A stretch of 64,000 bases of DNA from Naganishia liquefaciens. Its lineage: Eukaryota > Basidiomycota > Tremellomycetes > Filobasidiales > Filobasidiaceae. Where the stretch lies: the NCBI GenBank assembly GCA_013423385.1, contig BLZA01000030.1, positions 1,133,168-1,197,167 on the forward strand, given 5' to 3'. How positions within the stretch are numbered: the first letter of the stretch is position 1; each line of letters begins with the position of its first letter. Below, one piece after another: positions 12,926 through 27,742 of the stretch. Under the pieces are notes generated by a model, which was given only the letters and a program-made list of their open reading frames with translations, made no database searches and was not told where the DNA came from. The position numbers were made by a program, and so were the translations under genes.

Positions 12926-14490
12926 AGGACGACCTTCAGCAAAGCACTATAATACGGACTATATATTCAAAGCCATCCAGGCATCACTTCTGCAGCAAGT
13001 GAAGTCAAATAAGACCTTCCGTCGAGTATAATATACTTTTATTTAGTAACACACCACATCATTGATACATTTGTGTTCATCTTGATCGCATAAAAATGCT
13101 GCCTCACATTTTTCCCGTCACATCATACGACAATTCCCATCCAAAAGGATGGTCATGCCTATATAGCCCTGCGCTCGTCGTGTATTGCTACTTCCTGACA
13201 ATAGGGTAGCAAGTTGATGAGCATGCTAAAAGGCAAAAGTACAATCTGCGGGTCCTGCCTGATTCAGTCGCTAACTAGGGCAGCTACTAGGGCCTTGGAA
13301 GGCTTAGGTCTTCCAGTACCCGACGTTTCGCCATATCAGCAGCCCTGTACAGTATGCTTGGGCGGGCGAATCACAAGCGACAAAGGTTCACCAGCTGATT
13401 GATCGGTTGAGTACGCAGTCTAGGATGATGACCTCATAAGCTAGATGTTGCCTTCCGAGGTTGATTCCTATCATTTGTTTGGCCACCTTGTGTCAATCGC
13501 GATGGTTCTGGCCTTCGGTACGTCCACGATTCAAAGAGATACTCGCAAGAGCGAGAAACTCCCTAGTCTGAGGAAGTCTCGACAGTCCCCTGACAAAGCC
13601 TTCTGGGAGGACTATGGGAAAGTAGTTGAAAAGCTATCTGGAAGGATACGAGCCAGCATACGGTACCGACACTGGAACCCCTGAAAACGTCATGGGCTTC
13701 GTTTTCATGCAGCCTAAGCGACGGAGCCGTACGTGCGCGTGGAAGAGGCACGAGAAAGACGAGTGCCAGAGTTGGATGAATTCGTGAATTCTAGGTGTAG
13801 TGGGAATCTCGAGCGGGATGCCGAGCGCGGAACGTGCCTACCGGCTGCAAGCCCTTGACATCATCGCGTATCCGGTCCGACTCCCAGTCTAAAAGAAGCA
13901 GCATTTTCGAGACCCTCTAGCCACCTTTAAGCTCGCCTTTATGCAAAACTACTCCCTAAAATTTTTGAGGCATTGCGTTTCTCGCCCTAAAACTCCCAGA
14001 AATTTCGACTGGGAATTCGAAGCATCGGAAAGTCTTTCTGCAGTTTTGGCTTAGTATGGAACACTCCCTTTTTTCGCAGCTGTGACGTGACGGCTCGAAA
14101 TGACGCGCTGCTAACATCTGGCTCCCCTTTCCGAAAAATCACCGCATCCAACAGCAGAGGTTCCGACTCGAGCCGACACGGTATGCCAGAGTGCCAATAG
14201 ATTATCGTTCTACGCTTCTTCACATCAACGTCGCACCGTTCTCCTCAATACTTTTCAAGCGAAAGCGACATCACCACATCAAAGAGCCACGGCTACGGAT
14301 CTACCGACATACCACTCATACGTGAGTCGTTGATCAAAGTCCCTTTGTTTACTGCGGGACGCCATTCGCATAAAGCCCGGTTTGGAACTGATACTTTGCT
14401 GTTCTTGTTTTCCATGTTCTCCCCAACCACTCCACAACCTTTTCTCGTCCGGCCGACTCCAGCTTTTGACCTAGTTGTACATCTGGCAAT
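12926..14490. other. Intergenic, includes TPS1 promoter
   Basis: About 1.56 kb with only short, unconvincing open frames. The right half must contain the TPS1 promoter. A CCCCT stress-response-element core lies at 14124-14128, in keeping with the usual stress control of trehalose synthesis, though a single pentamer is weak evidence. No RNA gene or repeat was seen. Confidence 0.5.
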
Positions 14491-16565
14491 ATGTCTACTC
14501 CTCCCACCCCTGGCGGACAGCGAGAGCAGCGGCTGATCGTTGTCAGCAATCGTCTACCTGTGACCATCAAGAAGGATGCGGCGGGCAAATACACCTACAA
14601 GGTAGGCAAATAACGAGCAGGCAGCCTTTCTTTGAGCTGATACAATCGTCATGCACAGATGTCGTCTGGTGGTCTCGTCTCCGCCTTGTCTGGATGCAAG
14701 AAGACCATGTCTTTCACGTGGATAGGATGGCCCGGTCAGGATGTGAGCCGAACTGGAACTGCGAGACCCGGACCACTGCTGACGACGCACATTTAGATCC
14801 CCGCTGAAGATAGAGAAGAGGTCAACGCCACCTTGCTGAATGAATACCAGTGCTATCCCGTCTACCTTTCCGACGACCTCGCCGACCGACACTACAATGG
14901 TTTCAGTAACTCCATTCTCTGGCCGTTGTTCCACTATCACCCGGGAGAGATGAATTTCGACGAGTCCCATTGGTTGGCTTACAGGTAGGCAAGACTGATA
15001 ACCGAAAATGCAGGAACACTGACAATAAGCGCAGGGAGGCCAACATGCGATTCGCTGAAGTCGTTCATAGCTTCGTTGAAGCTGGAGACATGGTTTGGGT
15101 TCAGGATTATCATTGCAAGTCGTTTCGCTCCGTATAAGCCTTCTCCCGTGCTAAGTGCGTGTCTGTGGCTTCTCTGTAGTGATGCTGCTGCCTATGCTGT
15201 TGCGAACCATGATTACTGGTCAAACTGCCCAGGGCGAAACGACCCGAAAGGAGCTTTCGCGTGTCGCCGTTGGAGTTCCCACCGATATCGCCAGCCACCT
15301 TGGTCTCGACGAGGGCGTCGCGGACGTTGATCCATACGAGGAGGATGAAGACAGAGAATTACACGCACGCTGGGCAGCCGCCAAAGAACAAGCGGATCGG
15401 GCTGCCGAGGCCAATGGCAAGCCGGGCGTCAAGATCGGTTTCTTCCTGCACACTCCTTTCCCCAGTAGCGAAATCTACCGAATTCTGCCTGTTCGACGGG
15501 AGATCTTGCTCGGCGTGTTGCAGTGCGATTTGATTGGTTTCCACACTTACGACTATGCTCGTCATTTCCTGTCATCATGCACCAGGATTCTCGGTCTTCC
15601 AACTATGCCCAACGGTGTCAACTTTGAAGGTCGATACGCCCATGTTGGTACTTTCCCCATCGGTATCGAGCCCATGCAGTTCGTCGAGGGCTTGCGGAGG
15701 GACAAGGTTCAGACCCGTTTAAACCAACTTGAAAAACGATTCGACGGTATCAAGGTTATCATCGGCGTCGACCGATTGGATTACATCAAGGGTGTCCCGC
15801 AAAAGCTCCACGCCATGGAAATTTTCTTGGAGCAACACCCGGAAATGATCGGAAAGGTGGTCTTGGTGCAGTTGGCCATTCCTTCCCGACAAGATGTCGA
15901 GGAGTACCAGAACTTGCGATCTATGGTCAATGAGCTCGTCGGGCGAATCAATGGCCAATTCGGAACGGTTGAATGGGTGCCGATTCACTTCATGCATACG
16001 AGTGTGCCTTTCGAGGAATTGACGGCCATGTACGCCTTGTCGGATGCCTGTTTGGTGACCAGTACCCGTGACGGCATGAACTTGGTAAGATCTCAGGCCG
16101 ACGCTCAATGACGAACCTCGCTAATCTGCAAATTACAGGTGGCATACGAATACATCTCCTGTCAACGTGAAAAGCACGGAGTGATGATCTTGTCCGAATT
16201 CGCCGGTGCTGCGCAGAGTCTGAATGGAAGTGTCATCATGAACCCGTGGGATGTGCAATCGACAGCCGATGCGATTCACGCTGCTGTTACAATGGACGCC
16301 GAGACCAGGAAGAGCAACCACGAAAAGCTCTGGCGAGTAAGTTTCTTTCACGCGACTCCGAAAAGGTATATGGCTAATTCTCTTGTCCCGCCAGTACGTA
16401 TCGACGCACACGAGTGAACGATGGGGTACCGACTTTGTCACCGACTTGAAGCGAATCGACGGAGCCGCACCTCCGGCCCCTGTTCCGGCGGCGAAGCAGC
16501 GACGGAAGAGCATGGCTGACTCTAGGCGGTCTTCCAGCCGAAGAAGGGGCAGTGAACTCAACTAA
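14491..16565 (+). CDS. TPS1: Alpha,alpha-trehalose-phosphate synthase (GT20)
   Basis: Makes trehalose 6-phosphate from UDP-glucose and glucose 6-phosphate in the cytosol, the first step of stress-protective trehalose synthesis. Seven exons in phase: 14491-14601, 14659-14742, 14797-14984, 15035-15114, 15180-16084, 16139-16336 and 16395-16565 (about 578 residues). The GT-B signatures appear in order: LIVVSNRLPVT, MSSGGLVSAL, WIGWPGQD, WVQDYHLMLLP, GFFLHTPFPSSEIYRILP, GVDRLDYIKGVPQK, and TRDGMNLVAYEYI split by an intron. There is no C-terminal TPS2 phosphatase domain, so this is the synthase subunit only; the end is a short Arg/Ser-rich tail. The intron after 15114 begins GCAAGT rather than GTAAGT, a GC-AG intron that restores the invariant His-Leu-Met-Leu-Leu block. 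Confidence 0.97.
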
Positions 16566-17031
16566 TTGACTGGGCATGATCAAGCCAACAGATATAGGCT
16601 TGAGCCAGTATATAGAATCCAAGGTGAATGACTCGCAAGACACCGACGGGCCAGCCTAGAGTGCGACTGTATTGCTGTATCTGATCTAGCCATGACGATG
16701 AATTCACGACCGACTCCTATTTCGCTTCTGATGCTTCCCTCAGTCGAATTGCAAGGTATAAGCGTGTGTGCAACCAGTTTCGACATCGCATAAGAAGTGG
16801 CCTGGCATGATATCCGGCACGGCGACCATAACCAATATGACTTCCGGCAAGTCGTTCCAGGAACGAAGCTGTTCCAGGTGGGTTTCGCTTCCGCGACAAA
16901 GCGACTCAGAATTCGAAGTGATCGACTGGTCCAAGCGAGAACCTCGCTCAACATCATTATCTGCCTCGTCTACCGTGTCGAGAAGGTGGACCTGAACTTC
17001 ACGAGCGCTTGGACCCAGATCGACATTAGTC
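16566..17031. other. Intergenic between TPS1 and ORC1
   Basis: 466 bp upstream of ORC1. Open frames run through it on both strands (16797-17180 plus, 16740-17093 minus), but both overlap the ORC1 start and lack splice signals or domains, so I read them as chance. Confidence 0.5.
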
Positions 17032-20000
17032 ATGGCGTCATCTACTCCAGTGAGAAGGTCCACCCGTGGCATGCCCCTGGTGGCACCTTCCACCGCTCAA
17101 TACGCTCACGCAAAGAACAGCACATATTCATGGCTCGAGCCGCTCCCCCAGGAGGTCGAGGTATCACGCCACGACAGTGAAAAAACGCCAGACAAGAGAT
17201 ACTACAGATCATTCATTCGGGTCAGTCAAGTGAAGTCCGGGAAAGGCCGCAAGCGATCCGCCGAACATTTGGACGAACCTGTGGTGGAACAGCTGCGTTT
17301 CAATATCGGCGACGGTGTGCTGGTAGCTTGTCATGGAAACAGCATTGGAGTAGGCGTCTTGACCAGACTGTGGGATGAACTACGACTAGTGGAGAATGAT
17401 GGAAGCGGTGAGGATGATGATGAAGGGCCAGAACAGGAATGGCGCAAACAGTGCGAAATTCGGTGGTGTTACAGACGGCAAGATCTGCCGACAACGATGA
17501 ATTCGATGCAACTGCTCGATGTAAGCATTTTCACCGGGATTCGTGTGTGCCAAACTTACGTCCTTGTGGGGTTAGCATGAACTCTTGTATGCTACCTCGT
17601 CCACGAAACCTGTGACATCGTTCCTCCCGCTGGAAAGCCTGATAAACACCTGCTCAATCATTTCATCCGATAAATTCGCCTCGCTGTATCCGGCATTTCA
17701 CCCATCATGGTCTACTCGCTGGAAGATACAGACAGATGCATTTTCTGATCACGGAGACAGTAGCGACGAAGATGAGGAAGACGAAGACGAGCTCTTGTTG
17801 AAGCTCAGCAGCGAACAGAAACTGGACAGAGAAGTTGAAGCGACTCGAATTCCCCCGGCGATGGCTCTTGCGACGTCAACTTCAGGCTTCAATGCGCACA
17901 AGCGTGCCGTACCCTTGGTGTATTTTTGTCGTAGAGCATTCGACAAGTTTGGGAAGGGCGGCGAGGGAAAGAGTTGGTGGTACATCGATTGGGAAACCTT
18001 GTTCACCCGAGGAGTCTCCGAGGGCAACTGGAGCGTGACAAGCGATGTCAAAATTGCAACGAAGAAGAGCTCATCAGCCGCAAAGGCCGGCAAGCAGCCG
18101 ACGACAATTAGCGATTCTCTTGGACCTTCGACGCGCAGGCGGTCTGGAAGAGTAAAGCATCAAGGCGAAGCGGAAGAGGCGAGTGAAGGCAGCGGGGACG
18201 ATTCCGCATCGGATCTGGAAGGTGTGGAATCGGTAGCTTCGGAAGACATAGGTGATGCAGTGATGGAGGACGAAGAGGATAAGGCCGTTGCTGGCGCACT
18301 TGACACCCCTTCCAAAAAACGCAAGCGAGCGTCAAGCAAGAAAACCAAGGAAGCCCCGCGGAAACGTCGCAAGAATGAGTCCACAGAAGCAACAACTCCC
18401 AGTCGCGGGAAGAAACGCAATGTAGATATCAAAGCTACACCTCGATCGAAAAAGAAGAATCGCACGCAGTCTACAGCGATACCAACTATCACACAGGAGA
18501 TTGACCCTCTTCTCTTACCCAAAGATCCCTACGAGCGGGCCTTACATCTTCTACATGTGGGAGCTACACCAGACAGTCTGCCGTGTCGAGAGGACGAATT
18601 CTTAGAGGTACTGATGAAGGTTGAGGAAGGTATCGAAGACGGAGGCGGAGGGTGTCTGTGTAAGTGACGCCGGCTGCGCTTGGATGGCTTTTCAAAGTCC
18701 TTAACCTGGTCTCAAATCCACAGACATCGCTGGTGTTCCTGGAACGGGGAAGACAGCGACCGTGCATGCTGTTGTCAAGCAACTGACGAAACGAGCAGAA
18801 GAAGGCGTAAGTAGGAATCCTGCAGTGAAATTCCCATCAGCTTACGGTTTGTCTCGCTTCAGGAAATCGCACCGTTCTCCTATGTAGAAATTAACGGTCT
18901 CAAGGTGCCCACTCCCCAACATGCATACACAGTTTTGTGGGAGGCGATTTCCGGACAAAAGATCTCGAATACCAAGGTCGCCTTGAAAGGCTTAGAAGAA
19001 CATTTTAGTGAAGCGGGACGTCACAATGGCTTGAGTGGGCCACGAGGACATACTTTGTAGGTGCTTCACAGCTCGATGTAAGACGAATAGATGATGCTCA
19101 CTCTGCTTATCTTTCTAGTGTCGTGCTTATGGACGAACTCGATCAATTATTGACAGCAAAGCAGGATGTAGTTTACAATTTCTTCAACTGGCCAACCTTG
19201 AAAGACTCTCAACTTTACGTAATTGCCGTTGCCAATCGTATGGATCTGCCTCAGCATCTGGCGGCTAAAGTAAAGAGCAGATTAGGTCAGTCCTGATAGA
19301 TTGGTCGTATTTTGAGGTGCTGATGCTACGACGTCTGACCAGGTCTCAAGAGCCTTCTTTTTCAGCCATACGACAAGCCGGCGCTGGTCGAAATCGTGCA
19401 ATCGCGATTGATTCCTCATCCAGAAAATACAGAAGAACACAAGGTGTTATCAAAGGAAGCCATAGAGCTCGCCGCAGCGAAGATGGCTGGCACAAATGGT
19501 GATGCTCGAAGAGTACTAGACGCTTGCCGGTAAGGAGCGCCATGAGCTTATAACTCTTTTGCATGCTGACAGTATGTTTTCTAGACGGGCAGTAGAAGTT
19601 TCCATGGAAACGGCCAAGAACCACAATGCTGCTCCGAAGCCTGTCACCATCAAGGACATGGCTAGTGTGCTGAAGGCAATGACGAGTAGTCCGATTGCCA
19701 TGTTTGTCAAACAGTGCAGTCTGCATCAGAAGATGATGCTAGCTGCCATGCTGAGATGCATCAGAAGAGAAGGTCTGTCAGAGATTGCATGGCGTTCTGT
19801 AAGTCTAATTAGCACCAGCTTGACGCCATTTCTAACAAGTGTAACTCAGGTCCGCTCCGATCACGACAATCTCATGAGAGCGATCTGCGACTCCAATGAA
19901 ATCCTATCGGACGCCGAATTGAGCATCGTCTTTACATCTTTGGTATCATCTCACGCTCTCACTTGCACAAACGAAAGATACAAATCAATGGAGGACCGCA

Positions 20001-20089
20001 AAGTCGCCATGGGTTTGGATGGTAACGAGGTGGGCAGAGTGCTAATGGGTGAGGGAGAGCGCTGGAGTCAGGTTCTCGCAGGCATGTGA
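17032..20089 (+). CDS. ORC1: Origin recognition complex subunit 1
   Basis: Largest ORC subunit; binds replication origins and, with ATP, helps load the MCM helicase. Eight exons in phase: 17032-17520, 17576-18659, 18724-18806, 18863-19056, 19119-19285, 19343-19529, 19585-19798 and 19850-20089 (about 885 residues). An N-terminal BAH-type region (about residues 60-200, with GDGVLVACHGNS and EIRWCYRRQDLP) is followed by a basic, Ser-rich linker carrying several KKRK-type nuclear signals. The AAA+ core then has Walker A GVPGTGKT (about residues 528-535), FVEINGL-like SYVEINGLKVPTP, Walker B VLMDELDQL (about 620) and sensor 1 VIAVANRMDLP. The winged-helix end contains HQKMMLAAMLRCIRREG. BAH plus AAA+ together separate it from CDC6. 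Its stop lies only 67 bp from that of SEC18 on the other strand. Confidence 0.96.
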
Positions 20090-20156
20090 GCGATTCTAGG
20101 GATATTTCGGGCATACAACATTGCTTGGCATTGTTTCCGCATATACGCACGTGCTT

Positions 20157-23425
<3,269 letters not shown>

Positions 23426-23678
23426 GATGGTCTGTCCGGGTCTGCGACCGGGAGAAGGCGTCGAGGAATGGAATGGACTGGACGATGTGCTTGGTCACTT
23501 GGATGCGAATGACGAGGCGGAGTGCGGATGCAAATTCGCCTCGATCGCGCCAGCCAGCCAGTGCAGCCCGCCCGCGGCTTCGAGCTTTCCCTGATTGACT
23601 TGCTTGTGCGTAGAGATTGCGGGGTCATGGCGTCGCCTTGCCTTCAGAGCCTGATCATACCGATACCTAACCCCCGCA
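23426..23678. promoter_or_regulatory. Divergent promoter region SEC18/PRP18
   Basis: 253 bp separate the ATGs of two divergently transcribed essential genes, so both promoters must share it. No clear TATA element is seen. Confidence 0.6.
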
Positions 23679-25122
23679 ATGAATGCCCTCCTCTCCGAAA
23701 TCAACAACAAGCGCAAAGACCTGCAGGACCCCGTCGGCAGTTCGCGCGCCAACAAGTATATGCGAAAGGGCGACATCGAGAGGGCACGAGAAGAAGAAGA
23801 GAGAAGGATCAAGGCAGAGGAAGAGCGCAAAAAGCGCGAAGCAAGAGAAGGAAAGGAAAGGGAACGGGTAAGCTATGCAGTTGTGCCCGAAGTGGGGAAA
23901 CGCAGGCTTGATCTCGGGTATCTTTTCCAGAAATCGCGTTTGGACCTCGTTCGGAACAGGACAGCCGTTACATCGAAATCACCGGCCGCATCAACCCCGG
24001 GCGTCGAGTCGACAGATCCCAGCCACAAGCCAGAAGCATTCAACATCTCCTCGGCCGAATGCATTCGCCGTCTACGCTCAAAGGGCGAACCGATCCTGCT
24101 CTTTGGTGAAACAGAAAAAGAACGTCGTCTGCGTCTGCGTGCACTCGAGCTATTGGAAGAACGTGGCGAGTCGCAGGGAGTCAATGAGTTCAAAAAGTTT
24201 ATGGAAGAAGCCGAGACGGGCTTGACGCTGAAAGAAGTGGAGAAAATGCGACAGGCCGCGTCCAAGTCGTCGAAGTCAAAGGAGGGAACCGCGGAGGCGC
24301 CTCCAGCGGAAAGAGAGCCTCAAGAGAATGCGGTCGCGAGCGGGTCAAAGGCCGGCGCTGGGAAGGAAGTCGAGGAGCAGATACTGGATCTTGGCCTTGT
24401 CAAGAGCGATCCGAAAAAGGTATACCCTCTGATTTACTATGCGCTGAAAGTGAGTTGCGGGATTCAAAGTCTGGTGGGTGACGGATGCTGATGGCCTTGC
24501 GCAGCGAGTACTACGAGAATGGGGCGAATACTTGGACGAGCGGCCAGGTATGGGACTCGGCTTATCAGGGGGAAAGCCTCCCTCGCTGACATTGAACCCA
24601 AACAGACGAGATCAAACGTTCGGTGCAAGGAAAGAATGCGGCAGCGGTCCAGGTACAGACAGCAGAGTATCTCAAACCACTCTTCAAGCAGCTACGGAAC
24701 AGAGTAAGATGCCTTTGGTGCACCCGATCGATCGTGCATTCCCGCTGACCTTTGAACGCCAGGCCCTCGATCACGACGTCCTCCGCTATCTCGCCGAAAT
24801 CGTTCACTACATGCAAAAACGCGAATACCAAGCCGCCAACGACTCGTACCTTCGGCTAAGTATCGGTAACGCCGCGTGGCCAATCGGTGTTACCATGGTA
24901 GGTATTCACGAACGTTCAGCACGTGAAAAGATTGGTCAGGATTCGGTCGCGCATGTGTTGAATGACGAGGTGTCAAGGAAGTATATTCAGAGTGTCAAGA
25001 GGTGAGATTTTGGCGATTTGTCGTCGAGCGATCCATGCTGATAAGCGTAACGTTCCCGCAGGCTTCTAACTTTTGCTCAGACGATACGTCCACCATACGA
25101 TCGCGCTCACATGATGGGTTAG
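23679..25122 (+). CDS. PRP18: Pre-mRNA-splicing factor 18
   Basis: Second-step splicing factor, associated with U5 snRNP and Slu7, that helps dock the 3' splice site. Six exons in phase: 23679-23867, 23931-24449, 24505-24547, 24606-24703, 24763-25001 and 25062-25122 (about 382 residues). The N terminus is a charged coiled coil. A PRP4-like/SFM motif region follows with RRLRSKGEPILLFGET. The C-terminal helical Prp18 domain contains ILDLGLVKSDPKKVYPLIYY, YLKPLFKQLRNR, EIVHYMQKREYQAANDSYLR and the invariant loop block LSIGNAAWPIGVTMVGIHER. The first intron (23868-23930) is 63 nt long and stop-free, so a retained transcript would still be translatable; I treat it as an intron because both splice sites are canonical and the skipped residues lack conservation hallmarks. 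Confidence 0.94.
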
Positions 25123-25483
25123 CGCTTCCGTAGCTCTTCTGGTATAGCATTTCCAGTTGTGCTGGAGGACAAGACACGTTGTATCATGTTGTGGGAGCTT
25201 GTATCGGGGATCAAATGCAGCAACAACTCAACCAGTTGTGGGGCCACCGAGTTAGCTTAACACTGATCCATCCAACAACACAGAGCTCTTGAATTGTGCA
25301 CGTAAGAAACGCTTGTTGCATGTTTGCGTTAGTGAAACAGCCGCCAGTAACGACTATATGCCAGCGTTCCTCGACCCGTCTCAGGCAAGAAGTGCTCAGA
25401 TATACATCTTGACAACGAGCGCCACGGCAGATACAACATTACACACAACGGCCCACGCACGAGAGCCCAACAAACGCCTATAC
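25123..25483. other. Convergent intergenic gap
   Basis: 361 bp between the PRP18 and APS3 stop codons. It holds the two 3' ends; nothing else was recognised. Confidence 0.6.
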
Positions 25484-26360
25484 CTAAGCCCCAAACCCCA
25501 AGCCCTGCAACCACCGCCCCGCCACATTCCGCACATTATCCCCAGCCGAGACCCCCTGCCTGCCTCCTCCGGGCGTTCCACCGCGCCTCAACCCGCTCGC
25601 CGTCTCCGCCGCAATGCTCGCCAGCGAACTCGGTAAGATCTCCTTGACGCTGCTCGCGCTCGCTTTCCGCTGCGCTGCGGCTTCGTGATAGCGCGCCGAA
25701 ATTTCAGAAATGTTGGTCTCGAGGACGAGGCCGCCCTGGATGATCTCGGCGAGAACGAGGATGACTTCGTCAAAGTGGAAGATGAGGTCGAGTTCGCAGA
25801 CGTTTTCGAATGATCGGTCGAGAGATTCGACAAAGACTTGGATAAGATCAAGGATGCCTAGCTCGGATTCTGCGCCGTCGACAACGAAGCTTCAGGGCAC
25901 AAGATGTCGGTTCCGTGGGCAACGATACGCGGTGAGACAAAAGGCAGACTCACACAAAATAGAGCGTTGCGTAATGCCGATAGATCACCCTCAGCTCGTC
26001 CTCCTCATCTTCTTGATTATCATCGTCCCCTGCTTCGTCCTTATCTCTTCTTAATGCGTTCACCTTGCCCTTCCCTTTACCCCTTGCCGCCGGTCCACGT
26101 CCCTTTCCGCCAGGAAACACCAGCCCCGGCGCGTCGAGGAAATTACACAGGCCCGCTGGGCGATCCGAAACGAGTTGGAATATCTGCGCCAGGAGTGCCG
26201 ATTGTTCCGATGAGGTGACGGGCGTATAGAATTTGGAGAGCCGGGGTTTCCCTGTGCGGGAAATCAGAGAGGGTCAGTTCAGCTCTGTCGGGAGGGTAGG
26301 GTGACTCATGGGTCCTGGTAGCATACCGTGGTTGTTGAATATCAGGACGGCCTGTATCAT
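25484..26360 (-). CDS. APS3: AP-3 adaptor complex small (sigma) subunit
   Basis: Small chain of the AP-3 clathrin-type adaptor, which sorts cargo such as alkaline phosphatase and vacuolar SNAREs from Golgi or endosomes to the vacuole. Three exons in phase: 26360-26327, 26251-25954 and 25889-25484 (about 245 residues). The longin-like start MIQAVLIFNNHGKPRLSKFY is diagnostic of sigma chains. VIYRHYATLYFVFVVD and LIQVFVESLDRSFENVCELD follow, and the FDEVILVLAEIIQGGLVLET block with LVLETN identifies the AP-3 type. A Lys/Gly-rich then Asp/Glu-rich insert of roughly 40 residues sits between LDAPGLVFPGG and LRVIYRHYA, longer than in animal sigma-3. The C terminus extends about 70 residues past the core with low-complexity sequence. 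It diverges from the small gene at 26622. Confidence 0.93.
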
Positions 26361-26621
26361 GATGAGCCGAGGTTGCAAGGGGTCGGTCGTGTCCGTCGGC
26401 CTTGCGGAGTGGTCTAGGTGTCGGAGGTGAAGAACAGGCAAGATAGAGTGACGACATCCAGTATCTTGCAAGACACCCACCCACCTTGTCCGATTGCCCG
26501 GGCTCGGAAGCAAACGAGCGTCTCGTCATGCAGATGGCCCAGGTCGCTATGCATCTATATACCTTGACCAGGCATCATCATAGCCGCACTCACGCACGCA
26601 GCGAACGCGAACCGAGACGCA

Positions 26622-26990
26622 ATGACAACTATGAGCAAGACCCTGCCGCAAATCGCCACGCTCACCCCGGACGAACTCTCGCACGACCTCGCGATCATGG
26701 AAACCAATCCAACAATCCTCGACGCGTTCCTTCCCGCTCAACTCCGCTGCACGACCGCCGCGATCGCGCCCCTCACCACCACAGCGCCTCTAGATGAATA
26801 CACAGCAAACAGCTCGCCAACACCAGACGATTCAGTCGCCCTTTCTCGAGCATTCATCGGCGTAGCGCGCCAAGGGGTGCTGGCGCTCGTCAAGGATGGA
26901 GCCGAGGGCAAGCTTGGTGCGCTCGGGGACGATATCGAGCGGGTACGCGCAGAGGCAGAACAGTTGGAGAGCAGCCTTCAAGGGATGTAG
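26622..26990 (+). CDS. Small hypothetical protein, helical C terminus
   Basis: A single-exon 122-residue frame starting at an ATG with an A at -3. No family recognised. The middle is Thr/Ala/Pro-rich and the last 50 residues (AFIGVARQGVLALVKDGAEG, then DDIERVRAEAEQLESSL) look like amphipathic helix or coiled coil, the kind of sequence found in small subunits of kinetochore, BLOC-type or tethering complexes. That is only a resemblance. It is supported as a gene by codon composition, by its divergent position 261 bp from APS3, and by the lack of a better frame here. Confidence 0.6.
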   Translation: MTTMSKTLPQIATLTPDELSHDLAIMETNPTILDAFLPAQLRCTTAAIAPLTTTAPLDEYTANSSPTPDDSVALSRAFIGVARQGVLALVKDGAEGKLGALGDDIERVRAEAEQLESSLQGM

Positions 26991-27742
26991 GGAGAGCATC
27001 GACACTGCACGAGGTTGGCTGTCAGTGTGAGATGTTTATGAATCTATGCAAGTTGGCTCAGATCCGGAGGTGTCACGCGGCTTATGGCTTATGATATGAT
27101 TCCAGATGGACGAGATATTTCACCGGTAAAGACGCTGAAAGCCCTACATCAACATACCTTCCCTGGTTTACAAACTGTCATCATGGGACTATAGTCACAG
27201 CAACATCGCATCCGGCTCCGGGATAGGCAGAAGCCGAAGACGATAGTCGCCGCACAGACGCGCATTATTAGGATTTAGTGATGGAACGATAGGAAGTCCT
27301 ACGAGGTATGACACGAGCAAAGATGACTGCGGGATGGAGAGAGGTACTTTTTATCAACGAAACAGGACGATCCACCTTCGATTGCTGGGTGTTCCTGTCC
27401 GCATTGGGACTAGAGAAGCTGTAATGTAAGTGCCGTTGTAGTCAGGTCGGATTTTTGGAGCATGTGCGCGGTCAATGCGGAGCAGGAAGACCTTCTGGTA
27501 TATCCCGCAAGATTAGTAACGCATTATCGTCATCTTGCCAACATCCTCCACCCTTGGGTTTCAGGGCGGTGGTTCACTTATGATTTTGTTATTGAATGTT
27601 GGTATCAATATAATGGGATACAGTGCGTCCATCTATGCGTAATATACAACGTTTCCCTCCTGGCCTGCACAGCAGTTCTCGAGCAGGAGTCCCGTACAAA
27701 TTGATATCCCGTCTAGTCCATAATCTGTGATCCTCGAGCTAC
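26991..27742. other. Intergenic, nothing recognised
   Basis: 752 bp of lower GC content between two 3' ends. One 80-codon frame (27462-27704) has no family features. No repeat or RNA gene was seen. Confidence 0.5.

Noticed and set aside
16740-17180. Overlapping frames on both strands before ORC1
   Set aside because: They overlap the ORC1 start and each other and show no family feature.
25396-25581. Hydrophobic C-terminal tail on AP-3 sigma (an apparent membrane anchor ending near 25396)
   Set aside because: A careful base-by-base reading puts the real frame at a TAG at 25484-25486; the hydrophobic stretch belongs to another frame.
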